A stretch of 64,000 nt of DNA from Magicicada septendecula (GCA_034769895.1 CM068367.1:706336885-706400884); one strand, 5' to 3'; shown: positions 21,856 to 34,812, counted from the stretch's first letter. Numbers and translations: made by a program. Notes: generated by a model not told the origin, from the sequence alone.

Positions 21856-24138
21856 GTGCGTTATTTTGGAAGTTGATATAATTTAATGGATACTTAACAG
21901 CGTTGTAGCATGTGATTACTCTGTTGGTCGGGAATGAAGGCTGCAATATAATTCATTTTTCATTTATTCGGGCTTCGGGCATCTTTTTCAAAGTTTTTGA
22001 TTTATTTATTCACTTCGTCTTGAAATAAACGTCTTCTCCATCAGGTAATTGTGTTCAGTAGTCGTCATACTCCTTCTCTTTCAATTTTGACAAGTTAATT
22101 TACTTTTAAAACATTTGAAATATGAAAATAGGTTGTTCTGGATTCTGGCGTCTGTTTTCCTTGAGCGTCACTTTCTGAGTAATCCTATTCAACGGTAATT
22201 ACCTCTTCAAACCGTCGTTTCCATGGTTACACCATTATTCTGATTGGGCGAGCTTGATATAAATCCATTGTTATCAAAATTTGAATTCTTTTCAAATCTT
22301 CCTATATCTTCTGACTTCCTTCCTTCTCTTATCTTCCTTCTTAATTATTAACTATTAGCACTGTCATTTGTATTTTCTCACAAAGATCATTTTGGTATCC
22401 CACAATATTGGTTTTTTTCATGTTTTCTAAGTTTACAATTAATTTAATACTTACTAATTACATTTCTCTGTTTATATAATTCCTTATTTTAATATTTTGT
22501 TTTTAATAATGTTTACCATTCATCCTTGGTTAATTAGTCACCTTGGATTTGTTAATTACTTGGCTATTTTCATACAATTAGTATTTGTTTATGTTTGACC
22601 GTTAGGCCTGTTTGAAGTCTAAGTAGCCATTACTGGTTTTTGATTGTTTCATACACATTATATCTCATTTTGTCCTAGATCGTTATTTCGTTATTTATAA
22701 TTAGGTTTATTATCTATGGAGGTGTTTTAATTTAGTCTTTTTGTGATCTCTGTGTGTAACAACTGTGTTATTCTATATTTCTTGCTAATTATTTACTAAC
22801 AGTTTTCTCTTTTATAACTCAAACATTGTTTTCTTTCCTTATTTTAAGTACTCTGCCAATGTCAATAATATGGCTATTAATTACTATTTATTTATCATAT
22901 AACATATTACATTTAGGTTTGTGTTTGGGATAATTACCCAATCCATCTCCTATTCATAAACAATTATTTATACAGTTAATCAACACTTATTATTTAATAT
23001 GTGCGTACCATTCATTACTTCTTATTTATTGTTCGGGTGATAAGCAATCTCACCTCTATTGAACTTATTTCATTACTCTCCCCTTATAACATGGGTATTT
23101 ACTTAAGGTTATTACATACTTATTTTCTAAAGCTCTTTGCTTTCCCTTCCATGTTAACATCATCTTATTACTTTTTCTTGTGATTCTCACCTTTAAATTC
23201 TACAATACATTCTTAAGTTCTATAACAATATTATTTCATAATCATTACAGTTAATATCACTCTTTAGTGTTCATTATTACTGAATCAATGTTCTATTCTA
23301 AATATTGTTCATAATAACTTTATTAAATGTTATTGTTCACTCTTAAATCTTAAACAATGGTTATTTTACTAAGTCTTTATCTTAGCCTTCTCTACTCTTA
23401 CTATTTTTATTACAGACCATATTTTTATTTATTTATCACTGGCACTTTTTAAATTATTTTGTGTTCATTATAATTTACTTAGTGCTTCTTTTTGTATTAT
23501 ATCACTTTAGGATAATTCACTTTCACTAGTTTAACTTCCGTTTACTTCTCACTATTTTACTCTCTTTCTCTACACATATTATATATATAATTATTAATAT
23601 CATGTCTTTCTTTATTAACAACTTACATGTATTCGTAACTGTTTGGCTAGTATATTTTTAGCTATTGTTTTTTATTACTGACTATTTACAATTGTCATTC
23701 AATCAATACTAACATTCATTAATTGTTTTGGTTCTTAACTGGTTTCATTTTCTTTATTATTTTGTATTACATTATTTCTCCCTTCTCTATTTTTTATTCC
23801 TTGTCTGGGTTTTCTTGATGTGTTTCATTTTGTTTTCTTCATCGTGGGTTTGTTCTCTCTTTGTTTTCATTTTTCTTCTCCTTCACTCGTCTAGTTTACT
23901 TTATTGTGTTTCTTAACTGGCCAATCTCTGGGGTTGGGTCAATGTCGTTTGTCTGTCAGTCTAATAGTTGAGTTTCTTTATTAATCACTTTTGCTTTATT
24001 ACTCTTTCTCCTTCTTTCTTTATTACCTTTTGTATATTTTTTACTCTCCACATTATTTATTTATTAAAATATAGTATTATTTAGCATTTTTTATACATAC
24101 TTATTGTTATCAAGACTGATCTGAATTTGGCGATGTTA
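21856..24138. other. T-rich, AT-rich stretch without a recognised gene
   Basis: The + strand is strongly T-rich (many TTATT and TTTATT runs). Frames present are short and hydrophobic because of base composition, for example 23728-23916, and carry no domain. Composition resembles 1-1500 and 24200-26700. An old, decayed element cannot be excluded. Confidence 0.5.
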
Positions 24139-24183
24139 TAATATAAATCTTAGAACATGGAAGTAATGTATGGTTCTCCATAC
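24139..24183. repeat. 45-bp terminal fragment of the hammerhead-like repeat, copy 3
   Basis: ATATAAATCTTAGAACATGG, AAGTAATGTATGG and TTCTCCATACC match the right end of copies 1 and 2, including the terminal GTATGG-TTCT-CCATAC hairpin. There is no match further left. The shared right edge in three places suggests it is a true element end. Confidence 0.75.
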
Positions 24184-25930
24184 CGATATTTTTAAATTCT
24201 GTTCTTTTCTTTTTAAGTTAAAAAAAAACAACCTTTTCCTTAATTTTAATTGTCCAGGCTGGTTAAATTTATAGCTCAGCGGTTGGTAATATGATCTTCT
24301 TATTGAGGCCTAGTCTATGTTACGTTATGTAAATATAAACTCGGGTTCTTGTGACTACAATAATTAATTACGAAAATGTCTTTTGCGAAGTACAAAACAT
24401 CACAATACAAAGTTGACTATAATGTAACAAAATAATATCTTATATCAAAAATAACAAATAGTTCGTATGTGCCGAACAGTGTCTATTTTGAGGTTAACCT
24501 AATCTCAATAGGTTATACTGCTTTAAACATTAAACACAAAGAAATAATATTTTAAACATGAAAAAAATTACAATAGTGTTAGTGTTTTTGTTCAGTGGTA
24601 GTGGAATAAATATTTCACAAGTGTACATTAAGCGTTACAGATGTATTATTATAATTAGTTATAAGTTGTTTAAAATTTTAAGTATTCACTATACTTTCCT
24701 TTACTTTGTACACACTTTCTTATTCACTGTTAATATTATTAAATCACTATAACTCCTTTCTGATTGTATAAACAATTCACAACACTTTTCTAACTTTTTG
24801 GTTATGTTATGTTATTCTCTGATCACCTAACCTAGCCAAGGTTCGATCCTGATGATAACTTCATGGCTAGAGGTGTCGCAGAGGAGCTGTTCTTTACTGT
24901 ACGAATTCCAACAATAGACTAACTCGTTTGGCTTCACTTTTTGGGTTACTACACACAAAAGTGAAAAATTCCTATTGGTTGAAATCTTAATCATTGTTGT
25001 TGATGGTGTCTCTTTTCTAAGATCAAAATTACTAAAAATTCTTAAATTTAACATCGTTTCCTTATGCTATGTACAATTGTAAAGATATTATTACCAATGA
25101 ACTGCTTTTTTTCTCCTGATAATTTTAAGATCTCACAAGATATGTTTCTATACAGTAATTCCAAAAATAACAATTTTAAGGTTGGCCTACTCTAACAAAT
25201 TATGTTTAAAAGTTATCTTTTTTGTTACATAACTAGTTTTCTTGGCTGTACATATGATTTTATGTTAATAACATGTCTTTTAATACTAGTGATTACAACT
25301 ATGAACATTAATTTTTTATAAAAACATTAGCTTGTACAATAGGCATAATACTGTCTTGTGTACTTTGAACTATTATTTGTTTTTTACAGTAAAATTGCTT
25401 AATTCTAATACAAGTTAACATTTATTCTTTATAACTACATGATCTATTACTAGATATATCATGATCTAATATAGTAATTATACATTGTAATGCCCTAGTC
25501 TACCTTATAAAGTAGATATAGGTTTTTTGCCCAAGTTAACATCTTGTTAATTACATTATTACTTGTCCATTACTAACACTAATGGTTACTTATATCTTAC
25601 TCTAATAAAATACACTGTTTCTTATTATATCTGGCATTGTCTAGTACAATTTTTATACATAATATTGTCTCCTTTTACCTACCAAGTAGATGCAAGTTTT
25701 GTGTAACCTTAATCTCTTACTAACTACATTATTATCTTGTCCACAACAACCAATAGTTAATTCTTATTTCATAATCTGCTAGTCAGTTTATCTGTTACAC
25801 TTTCTATTACTAAATTATTTACATTACATTCTTCTTTACATCTTTAGCATTCTTTTAACATACAATAATAATCCTTTTTTCCTGCCACAAATTATAACAT
25901 TTTTATACAAAATTCTTGTGACTTTGTGAC
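24184..25930. other. AT-rich stretch, no gene recognised
   Basis: Short frames only (for example 24558-24752 +, 24827-25054 -) with no recognisable domain. A tRNA A-box-like stretch (TAGCTCAGCGGTTGGTA, about 24273-24289) is present without a matching tRNA fold. Confidence 0.5.
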
Positions 25931-26302
25931 TAAACTGCTACCTATCATGTGCCAGACAAGGCCTCTCAGTATCTCCACCATCATCAAGTCCTCAACTACC
26001 TTTGATAATGGTGGTGACACTGAAAGGCCTCATCTATAGCATGACAGGTAGCACTTTAGCAAGTAAGCACAATGAAGTCAGAATTACCGGTACTGAGACT
26101 ACTGACTAAAGTAACAAGATGAACAAAGCTTCATGAAAGAATCATCACAGTTTATAAAAAAATTGTATGACAACTTTAGACTCTTTTTTAATTCTGTAAT
26201 TTTAAAATTTTACCATAATAAAATAAAATGTCATTCCTTAGGTAACTTTTTATTTTCTATGAATTAGTGGTGAAAGACTAGATCAAAAGGTACTTGCAGT
26301 TT
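25931..26302. repeat. 372-bp foldback repeat, copy 1
   Basis: Begins TAAACTGCTACCT and ends GTACTTGCAGTTT, so the ends are inverted over AAACTGC. The left part folds on itself: arm 25931-25988 (CTCAGTATCTCCACCATCAT) pairs with 26000-26058 (TGGTGGTGACACTGAAAGGC) around an 11-nt loop. No protein is encoded. It looks like a foldback or MITE-type element, family unknown. Confidence 0.75.
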
Positions 26303-27590
26303 GATCACCCATTTATATCATAATAATCTCTATATGACTTGTCTATGTGCCTATCATTCACAATCAGATATAATCTAGTTTTATCTTACATTTTATTTAG
26401 GTTATATTATGTTGTATCCAGTTACTGGTTATCCAGCTAGGCTCTGCATTATAGGCTTTTTACCTATTCTGTACATTATTTCTATGCAGTCTACTGGAAT
26501 TGTTATTCAGTTCAATATTTTAGTGTTTGATATTTTAGTTTTCTTATTCTACCTTACAATGGTCTTAAATTTACTTGTTAATACCTCTATTTCATAACAT
26601 AGGTTTATTACTTTATTACTGTTTTGTACTCCAGTATTTTTATATGACCATCTTTATGTTGAGGGAAACGTCACGTTACAATATGTACATATAATATAGC
26701 CACTGGGTATATTTATTCTAATTCACATCACAATGTATAAGTGAAAAATAAATTTAACAGGTGTAAAAGTAGTTTTCTAATAATCCACTTCATAATTTTA
26801 ATTTCCTAACAAGGCACTTATTTAACAGAATTATATGATTTATACATTTTATGATTCAGTTTTAACTTATTGGCAAAAACAGTTTACCTGTAGTTTAATG
26901 TCTTTTCATAAAAGCTATAAAAACATATTGGCGTGTATCAATAACAAGTGTATCATAACTGCAATTTTTAATTGCATCACTATTTTAATTATAGTCATAT
27001 CTGTACAATTCTTAGTTTCTGCTTTTTCAGCATGTTTTATAGCCAATAAAGTTTTATTTACAGTATGTATGCTCAAAATCAAATGGTTATTTTAAAATTA
27101 TAAACCAATTGGTGTGCAAATAACTGCAGTAACAGAAAGTGTCTTGCAGTGTTCATACAATGGCGACTACAATAATATGCATGATGTGTCTTGTTATAGT
27201 ACACGTAATATTTACTCTTTATTTATTATTTTATATTATCACTTGATTTGTTTTGTTAATATTATTGTGTTCATTTATTATAATTCTGTGAAATGTGCTG
27301 TTACAAATTCTTATACTTGGTACATTAAAATTCTGCTAATTTAACTGTATAAGAAGTTCTAGATGGTGAAATTTATGAAAAGTAGATATATTGATTTTTT
27401 TTCGTATTGGTCATCTAAGGACCACATGCCAATTTCAATTCTTTACTCTTTGTTCTTTCCTTGATTTTTATTTTATTAAATATTATTTTGTCATGACTGT
27501 ACACAGTACAAAAAAAAGATCATGTAGTCCAATATAAATGAATTTGCAGTATTAAAATGTAATAGCTTCATGAAACTCCATCTTACTTGG
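26303..27590. other. AT-rich DNA between the two foldback repeats
   Basis: No gene recognised. Frames at 26835-27095 and 27114-27344 are low-complexity and hydrophobic. CACGTTACAATATGTACATA near 26672-26691 resembles the CGTTACA LTR edge seen at 1542 and 45459. Confidence 0.45.
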
Positions 27591-27961
27591 TAAACTGCTA
27601 CCTATCATGTGCGGACAAGGCCTTTCAGTATCTCCACCATCATCAAGTCCTCAACTACCTTTGATAATGGTGGTGATACTGAAAGGCCTCATCTATAGCA
27701 TGACAGGTAGCACTTTAGCAAGTAAGCACAATGAAGTCAGAATTACCGGTACTGAGACTACTGACTAAAGTAACAAGATGAACAAAGCTTCATGAAAGAA
27801 TCATCACAGTTTATAAAAAAAATTGTATGACAACTTTAGACTCTTTTTTAATTCTGTAATTTTAAAATTTAAACATAATAAAATAAAATGTCATTCTTAG
27901 GTAACTTTTTATTTTCTATGAATTAGTGGTGAAAGACTAGATCAAAAGGTACTTGCAGTTT
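27591..27961. repeat. 371-bp foldback repeat, copy 2
   Basis: Nearly identical to copy 1 over its whole length, same strand, 1.66 kb downstream. Hairpin arms are 27591-27647 and 27659-27717. The few differences include CAGACAAGG to GGACAAGG and TTACCATAA to TAAACATAA. Flanks differ from copy 1, so the repeat unit itself, not a larger block, is duplicated. Confidence 0.8.
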
Positions 27962-28831
27962 TCCTCATAGTTTTCTGGTAGTATACCAAGGAATTTATTT
28001 GATATACTGATGCTACCTACATAATTTCATATTATTTAATGCTAATGTAAGAAATATGTAGTAATAGCATGCAAAAAATATTACATTGTAAGTAAGCAAG
28101 TAAAAGCGATTATTATACTCAGAAGTAGTTTATGATGGGATATAATGCATGGTAAAAATGTACTTAATATTCTGAATAGACTTAGTAGTAAGGAAATCGA
28201 GAAACTAACTGAATGCACTAAAGTGTTCAGTACCATTGAAGTGAGGAGGCAAGTAAGTTCGTAATAGAGAGAATCTTCATGAACAGAGTTGTCCTATGAT
28301 TTTGTCCAAGAGACAAAAGATTGATACTCGTATAACTGTGGTAGATTAGAACAGTGTATGTTCTGAGACTTTCGTATCTCAAGTTACATGGACTTCAGTA
28401 AGCAATTATATGAAATTACGTACTACTTCTGATGTTTGTGTTCTTGAATTTTTGCTAACTCTTAACTACAAAAACTCATAATTTGTAAGATGACGTATGA
28501 ATCCAAGAAAGTATAATAAGAGTCACATCAAGCTTTGATATAAGTGATATAATGTGGTGGATTTTAAAGTGGCAGTGCAGTAACAGCTTAGGTAGCAAAA
28601 GAATACTGCAAGGTGACAGTAATATAATATGCAATGACAGTTCCTTCAGGGGAGATATTCTGACTTTAGCATTAGTGATCATTTGGTCAGGTTCTTGATA
28701 GCACAGGTAAACTTGGCATTCTGTATCACAGTCCATGTAATTAAATGTTGGTAACATTAGGGAGATATAAAGAACAAGAAATGTATATATTTGTCAATAA
28801 ATGATAATACAGTTTCTTATTGTATATGCAG
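27962..28831. other. AT-rich stretch, nothing recognised
   Basis: Only short, domain-free frames such as 28476-28757 on the minus strand. No repeat structure noticed. Confidence 0.4.
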
Positions 28832-28910
28832 GAATTCTTCAGTTCTTGAAACAAGAGTTCAAGAAGCAGAGTGCTGCCCCATTCCCATTTATCCAGAAGC
28901 TAATGCAGAG
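28832..28910 (+). other. possible coding exon
   Basis: An acceptor-like TTTCTTATTGTATATGCAG precedes 79 bp of less AT-rich sequence that reads ILQFLKQEFKKQSAAPFPFI in one frame. A possible donor GTGTTT follows. The codon pattern looks protein-like compared with neighbours, but phase does not join simply to the exon at 55925. It may be an exon of the downstream gene, of another gene, or chance. Confidence 0.25.
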
Positions 28911-29279
28911 GTGTTTTCCTAAAATATGGGTTGTAATCATTGACTTGAATTTCACATTGGTGCTATTGTCGAAAATACTACTTTTTGTATGAGGTATCTA
29001 TTGGGACAGGAAATATATCTTAATCAGGAACCATTTCACTTAAATGGGTGGATTATGCAATGGTGTATTTATGTTTCAAAAGCACAGTAGCCATAATTTT
29101 GGAATGGCTTGAAGACTATTTAATGATTAGAAGACTATTTCACTACAAAGAATTATAATGTGCAGTCGTAGACATCACACTAAATTTCTGCTCTTGATTT
29201 TCACATATCTCTGCATCATTGTAAATACCACTTGGTTCTCATACAGACTATTAATGTGGTGTGCCTCAATGAGATGGTT

Positions 29280-29600
29280 TACACAAATATCCCATACACA
29301 AACATAAAAAGCAACATGGGAATCCTACATGTACACACAAAAAGCAGAAAACCAGACATTCTAAAACAACTAGAAATATACAAAAACACATAGAAACAAC
29401 ATCCTAAATGAAGAGATACAATTTAGATCACACATACTATTTAAACATATTACACATCACATACACAAAACAATCTTTTGAACGACGGCGCTGTCACCTA
29501 AAGCAGGGCGGACAGTGCTACTAGCAGCAGCCTCTGACGAAGCACTAACAGAACGAAAGCTAGTTTAGGCCATAAGGTAAAAGTTATTATTTTATCAATA
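29280..29600 (+). mobile_element. Penelope-like element fragment (PLE-3)
   Basis: The + strand reads YTNIPYTNIKSNMGILHVHT followed by KSRKPDILKQLEIYKNT, matching the YTNI...MEILH...KSRK...EQFEIY end of PLE-1. Stops then interrupt it. A hammerhead-like core follows at 29534-29558. Orientation is opposite to PLE-1 and PLE-2. No target duplication was identified. Confidence 0.7.
29534..29558 (+). ncRNA. hammerhead-ribozyme-like core in PLE-3
   Basis: CTGACGA, then AGCACTAACAGAAC, then GAAA: the consensus core order with a weakly paired stem II. It lies downstream of the PLE endonuclease remnant, as in PLE-1 and PLE-2. Confidence 0.45.
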
Positions 29601-30269
29601 ATAATTTGTTATCCAAGTTCGTACTATTCTATATAGTTAATTAATAACAAAAGACACACCATGGACAACAAAATCCAGGTTTTGTTTTTGTTTTTGCTTT
29701 AATATTTCATTATGACATATTACCCGTATCTATTTTGTTAAACTTAGGTATAGTGTTTGAAATGGCCATTCTTAATAATGTCTTCTAAATTTATAACAGT
29801 CAAAGATGACCCCTATTCAAGTTCAAGACTGAGAAAGTTTGTTCACAAATAAAAGTAGCATACTATCAAATATCCAAAGAGCATAAATGTCTTTTGTAGT
29901 CCTCTCTGTGTGCTTGATTCCAGTTTCAGAAGACTGGAGATTAAAAATTCATGGTTCCCACAGACCTGGAAAGTCAGGGAAATTCACTATCTGTCAGGGA
30001 AGGGCTTGTAAATTTGCTAAAGTTCAGGGAAAACAATAAAACTGGTGAAAAGTCAGGGGAGTATCATAAACCATAAAAAATACTATAATTTTTTATAGTT
30101 TTATACATTGTGGAAATTTACATACAATAAGGGTTATAAACTGGGAAACAAACTTTATTTTTTAAAGTAATGTACATACATTATGTTAGTGTATTACATT
30201 TTATATTAAGGTAGGTTTGAACATATTTGAATTTCCCTCTCTTTTGTCAGGTGTCAGGTGTAAAGATCA

Positions 30270-31853
30270 TTGATGATATCATTAAGTATGTAATAGCATA
30301 AAACTTGTCAATAGCACTCCTTGTAAGTCAATTCAAATTCACATCAAGGATAATAAGTGTAAATTGGGATTTTTCAAAGTGGTATCTTGTGAATGCGAGC
30401 CATTCTTGAGGAGATTTCAAAGTTCATCGCCACTTGGGCCAAATAGGTTTTCAAATTTACTTGATTTGATGAGAAGTTTAATGGCTTGTGTCAAATCCCA
30501 ATGCTTACAGTCAGCAGATACTGGCAGTAAACTTGTTTCCATTGACCTGAATGACTTTTTATAGAAACCAAGAAAATTGATATAGGATTTGAAACTTCTA
30601 ATTGTTTAAAGAGGTTAAATGAGTGACTGAGTTAGATATTGTAATGGAGAGCCCCCCCCCCCCAGTCAACCAGCTATAGCCTCAGTCGAGGCTGCACTAA
30701 AGTGTGTTCCAGATTCTTCAAGAGCACACTTGAAATATGCATCAGCTGGGCTGGCATGCACAGTAAGGACAGAAAATTCTGGTAGACAGTGCCACCTATA
30801 AAAAGCATAGCAGCCGGCTAGTTAGTTAGTTCGTTGAGCGATTTTCCTTAGTGCGGTTCGAGTGTTTCTCAAAGTATTGTGAGAAGTGTTATTGTGTTAT
30901 AATTTAGTGTGAAACTCTATTATTTTACATTATTATTGCGTGTGGACAAATGTAATTAGAATTATTGTATGAGTTGATAACAAATTGTTATTTGTGAGTA
31001 ATTAAAGTGACTTCGTTGGTGTCTGTATTTTGTTTTCCACTGTACCATATGACGATCAGTGAGACCGTCATAACAATATTAAGAAATTCAAGAAGGAATG
31101 CCTAATGTTTCTTATTAAGACTATTGAAAAAATCTAGGATAGGAATCCATTAAAATACAAAGCTGGTAGAGGTCTAGTGTCATTTGATCTTATAATTATA
31201 AGTTATTGGTCAAGTATTGGAAAGAACAGAATCAGTGTTTTACTTGAAGTTCTGTATGAGAAAAACAGGATTACTGAAGTGGTTGCTGAAAAAGCTAAAC
31301 AGCAGTATTCTGTGCTCTGTAATGAGGCCAGTGGTGTGTTAAAAGACACTTTTGATTCTTTTAATGACTGTACCAGTAGCAAAGAGAAAACTGAAATTAG
31401 ATTGGTCGATTTCTATTCATCTTTTTTATACAAAACTCCCAAGTATTATGATTTATGGGCTCTAATTGTTTCACATGGTAATGCCTCTGTTGAGTCAGAG
31501 TTTTCAGTAAACAAATGCCTATTAACAGAAAATGATAATGACAAACAGAAAGTTTGTTGCTCAGCGCATTGTGTATGATGCTCTTTCAAGTATTACGGTG
31601 GCTTCAAAAACTTTAAAATCACTCAAAAAATGCTTACTGCTGTAAGATCTGCCAGAAAAAAATATGAACAGGATCGAGAGAAAGTAAAAGAAAATAAGAA
31701 ATACCAAGAAAACATTGGCCCAGACCTTCTAAGAATAAAAACTGTAATTAAAAAGTTACAAGATTAGAGAAAAATTTCTCGAATGAAACAGCAAATAGAA
31801 AAAGAAATCAGTTTGAAAATTATGCGCTTAGAAGATTCTTTAAATAAAAAATA
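30270..31853 (+). pseudogene. hAT-family transposase remnant, split by a solo LTR
   Basis: Before the LTR: FFKVVSCECEPFLRRFQSSS and LLDLMRSLMACVKSQCLQSA, then LVSIDLNDFL. After it: KECLMFLIKTIEKI, RNPLKYKAGRGLVSFDL and the hAT C-terminal dimerisation box SHGNASVESEFSVNKCLL near 31468-31521. The frame then shifts and continues as RKFVAQRIVYDALSSITVAS. A further piece, MLTAVRSARKKYEQDREKVK, runs to a stop near 31853. The N-terminal zinc finger and the first catalytic region are missing. The C-terminus resembles transposases of the group that gave rise to KIAA1586/SCAN-type host proteins. It cannot be functional. Confidence 0.75.
30640..31075 (+). repeat. solo LTR (436 bp) inserted in the hAT transposase
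   Basis: Begins TGTAATGG and ends CATAACA, flanked by ATAT on both sides (30636-30639 and 31076-31079). It contains a run of about 14 C (30651-30663), a TATA box CCTATAAAAAGC (about 30795-30806) and a 3' part that matches, on the opposite strand, the LTR piece at 59330-59640 (TTGTTTTCCACTGTACCA, GACGATC). No internal region is present, so it arose by LTR-LTR recombination. Confidence 0.8.
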
Positions 31854-32293
31854 ACTAGTGTTTCTGTAAATAATAATTACATATTAATTTGTTTCTCTGC
31901 ATATTGAAAGTGAAGTGGAGCTATCCTGTCTATGTTAAATAAGACATGTTTTGTTAATCTTAAAATCATTGTTTATCTTAACACATTGTTAAATAAGACA
32001 TGTTTTATTACTCTGTGGTGAACAGTAAAAACGTTTTATTTACGTCTATTATAAATTGTGTTAGGCTACAATATACTTATAGATTTCTTTAAGCCAAGAT
32101 AAAATTTAACTTATTATTTGTATATTTTTCTATCTCAGTTAAGAATAATGTATTTTGCACTTAGATTCATTAATGTAGCCTACTTTTTTCAAATATTAAG
32201 GGCTTTTGTGATCAATAGACAAGTTTTATATTAGTAATTTTCAGAAGCATAAGTGAAGATAAATTAAAATTGAATCCGTGTGAAACACAAATA

Positions 32294-34812
32294 CAGTATT
32301 GTCTCGCTAATCCGGACTTGATGGGACCGGACCTCGTCCGGATCACCGAAAGTCCGGATTAAACGGAATCAGCTTTAAAATGTTTGTAAAACAAGTTTTA
32401 GTTGGGTAAACTATTAAAATCGATGTTTTTATCATACAAATGACTTTTTCAGTCTCAATACTACAACGTAGGGCTACTTTTTTAACGTACGAATTGATTT
32501 AGGATAAAAAACAAAACATCTTATTGATTGAAATTCAAAGTTTATTGATTGTACAGTACTAAAGAAAACTACAGTACATTAAAGTTACATACAGGTAATT
32601 AAAAAGTGTAAAAACGAAATAAAGTTTAAATTCTGTACAGGACTGTAAGATAAAATGAAACTATATGTACATATGTATGTACTGTACAACTGAAAACAAG
32701 AATTAAGTCTATGAACTCACTTGAAAAAGTCCGTAATGTTTTTTGTTTTAATAAAGAATGACGTCGTTTCGCCGTGCGATCTCGTAGGCGCCTCAAGGTC
32801 AGTAGTTCAGCAGACGATGTGTCGTTTTGTTTCTCGAAGTAGGTCATCAACCCCTCCAGCATTGTAGTCGCTTCACCATGAGTTGGGCTAGCTGATTCCT
32901 CCGTACCGTCATCGTCATCTTCCGAACTGTCAATTTCTGTTGCCGTGTTTGCAATGCACGCCTCCACGATTTCATCTTTGCTTAACACCTGATGACCAAT
33001 ATCGTTTTCACTGTTCATCCACTCTGAAATGTCACTTTCTTCCACGTCGGCACAATCCTCCAACTGTTGAAAAACTTGAACGAAATCAGCGTCATCATTT
33101 GGAGTTGATTGATTTTCATCTTGTCCCTGGTTTTCTTGTGGGATGCTAGGCCACAGTTTTTTCCAGCTTTTTTGAAGAGTTGACGGATTAATATTTTCCC
33201 ACGCTTCTGTGGCTAAATAAATGACAGTATTTATTGTCACTTTTTTAAGAAGATCCATGAAGTTAGCCGACGGGTCTGCTTCTTGTTGCTCTAAAAGAGA
33301 CAAGATCAACTTTTTCCTATATCGCCGTTTTGTTGCTTCAATCACACCTTGATCCATTGATTGTATCAAAGCGGCCACATTCGGTGGCAGAAATTTCACA
33401 AAAATTTCACCATCTTGTAATTCCTCTTCACTAGGGTGACACGGTGCATTGTCTATGAATAACTCAGCTTTTTCTGGGAGTTTTCTCTCTCTAAAGAACT
33501 TCTTTGTTGTAGGCACAAATGTTTCAAAAAAACAATCTTTAAAAATTTTTACATTCATCCGTGTAGATTTGTGTGAGGTATACTGGGCTGGAAGAGCATT
33601 TACATTAACATTTTTAAGGGCCCTAGGCTTAGCCGATTTCGCGATCACCAAAAGTGGAAGTTTTAAATCGCCAGAAGCGTTACTGCAAGGAAGCAAAGTC
33701 ACTCGTTCTTTCTTTACCTTATGACCTTTCGCTACAGAATCCAGCTTTGAGGCTAATGTTTTTTTGGAAGCATTTTGTAATTTAACCCAGTTTCGTCAGC
33801 ATTAAACACTTGACAAGGCTCTAAGTTTTCATCGCTAACAAACTTTTCAAATTTTACTTTAAAGTCTTCACTTGCAACATTGTCACCTGACAAAATTTCA
33901 CCACTTACACCAAGTTCACGAACGCCATGTCGATCTTTCCACCGAGACAACCATCCCACACTGGCAGTAAAAGCAGGGTCACCTTTTAATTTTTAATTGA
34001 GTTTGAGCGCGATCGCTTGTAACGTTACGCCCGACAGCGGTAAAACCAAACGTACAAAGCCTTGTCTAAAGTTTCGTTTTTTGGTTTTTATAACGTGCTT
34101 CTGTTACCCAAACTGTCCTTGCTCACCATTTTCGCACAAAAATTTTCAATTTCTTTCCGAGTTGGTTTCCAGTCAGAAACAGTATGTTTTCCCACTCCTA
34201 ACTCTTGCGCGATTTTAGTTAATGATTCACCAGCATCAATAAGAAACAAAGCTTGAAGTTTTAGTTCCATTGTTTCAGTTACTTTCTTAAGTTTAGTTGC
34301 CATTTTACGTTGCTCTTAAAAAGCGCACACAATAAAACACACGCACTGAATAAAAACGGCCTTAAAACGGACTGCACGGTTACCAGTACGAGTATCAACT
34401 GAAGGAAACAAAACAAAACGACAATCAACTGTGCAGGTAGAGTGAGTCCCTTCCGGAAAACAGGCTGCGCGCCGATATGAAGGCGTATTTACAGCTAATT
34501 TGGCTGACGTGCACGGCTGACGGCTGATGCCGATGGCGCAAGGAGTTCGTGGGCGCGCGGGGACTCCCATCAGTTTTCACTTCCCGGAAAACAGCCTGCG
34601 CGCCGACATACGTGCCGCACGTTTCACAACGTTAATGTAGGCGTACTGTATACAGTAGTAGTAGCCCTAGTTTGTTTACGAGTTGTTAAAACGGAACATA
34701 ATACAGTTTAAAGTAAAGTAGGTTTTAAAATTTATTGAGTTTTTTTTTTGAGGTCTGTCCGGATTAACCGGATGTCCGGACTAGCGGGGTCCGGATTAGC
34801 GAGACTCTACTG
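32294..34812 (-). mobile_element. pogo/Tigger-like DNA transposon
   Basis: Terminal inverted repeats CAGTATTGTCTCGCTAATCC (left) and CAGTAGAGTCTCGCTAATCC (right, reverse strand) are flanked by TA at 32292-32293 and 34813-34814. Subterminal copies of a TCCGGAT/TCCGGAC motif lie at both ends, possible transposase binding sites. The size is 2519 bp. The minus strand carries a transposase in two frames. Confidence 0.9.
32626..34303 (-). pseudogene. pogo/Tigger-like transposase, frameshifted
   Basis: N-terminus (from 34303): MATKLKKVTETMELKLQALF with a CENP-B/psq-type helix-turn-helix, SLTKIAQELGVGKHTVSDWK. A second DNA-binding part follows after a break: GWLSRWKDRHGVREL (33753-33959). The DDE core has its first Asp in FNADETGLNYKMLPKK. 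A frameshift in an A-run near 33765 follows. Then come the second Asp in LFIDNAPCHP and the third in IQSMDQGVIEATKRRYRKK. An acidic, low-complexity tail ends near 32626. All three catalytic Asp residues are present, but frameshifts (near 33765 and in 33960-34087) break the protein. Confidence 0.85.

Noticed and set aside
24263..24360. tRNA-like A box (TAGCTCAGCGGTTGGTA) with a weak B-box-like GGTTCTTGTGAC downstream
   Set aside because: The spacing is wrong and no acceptor stem or cloverleaf could be formed; at most a decayed SINE head.
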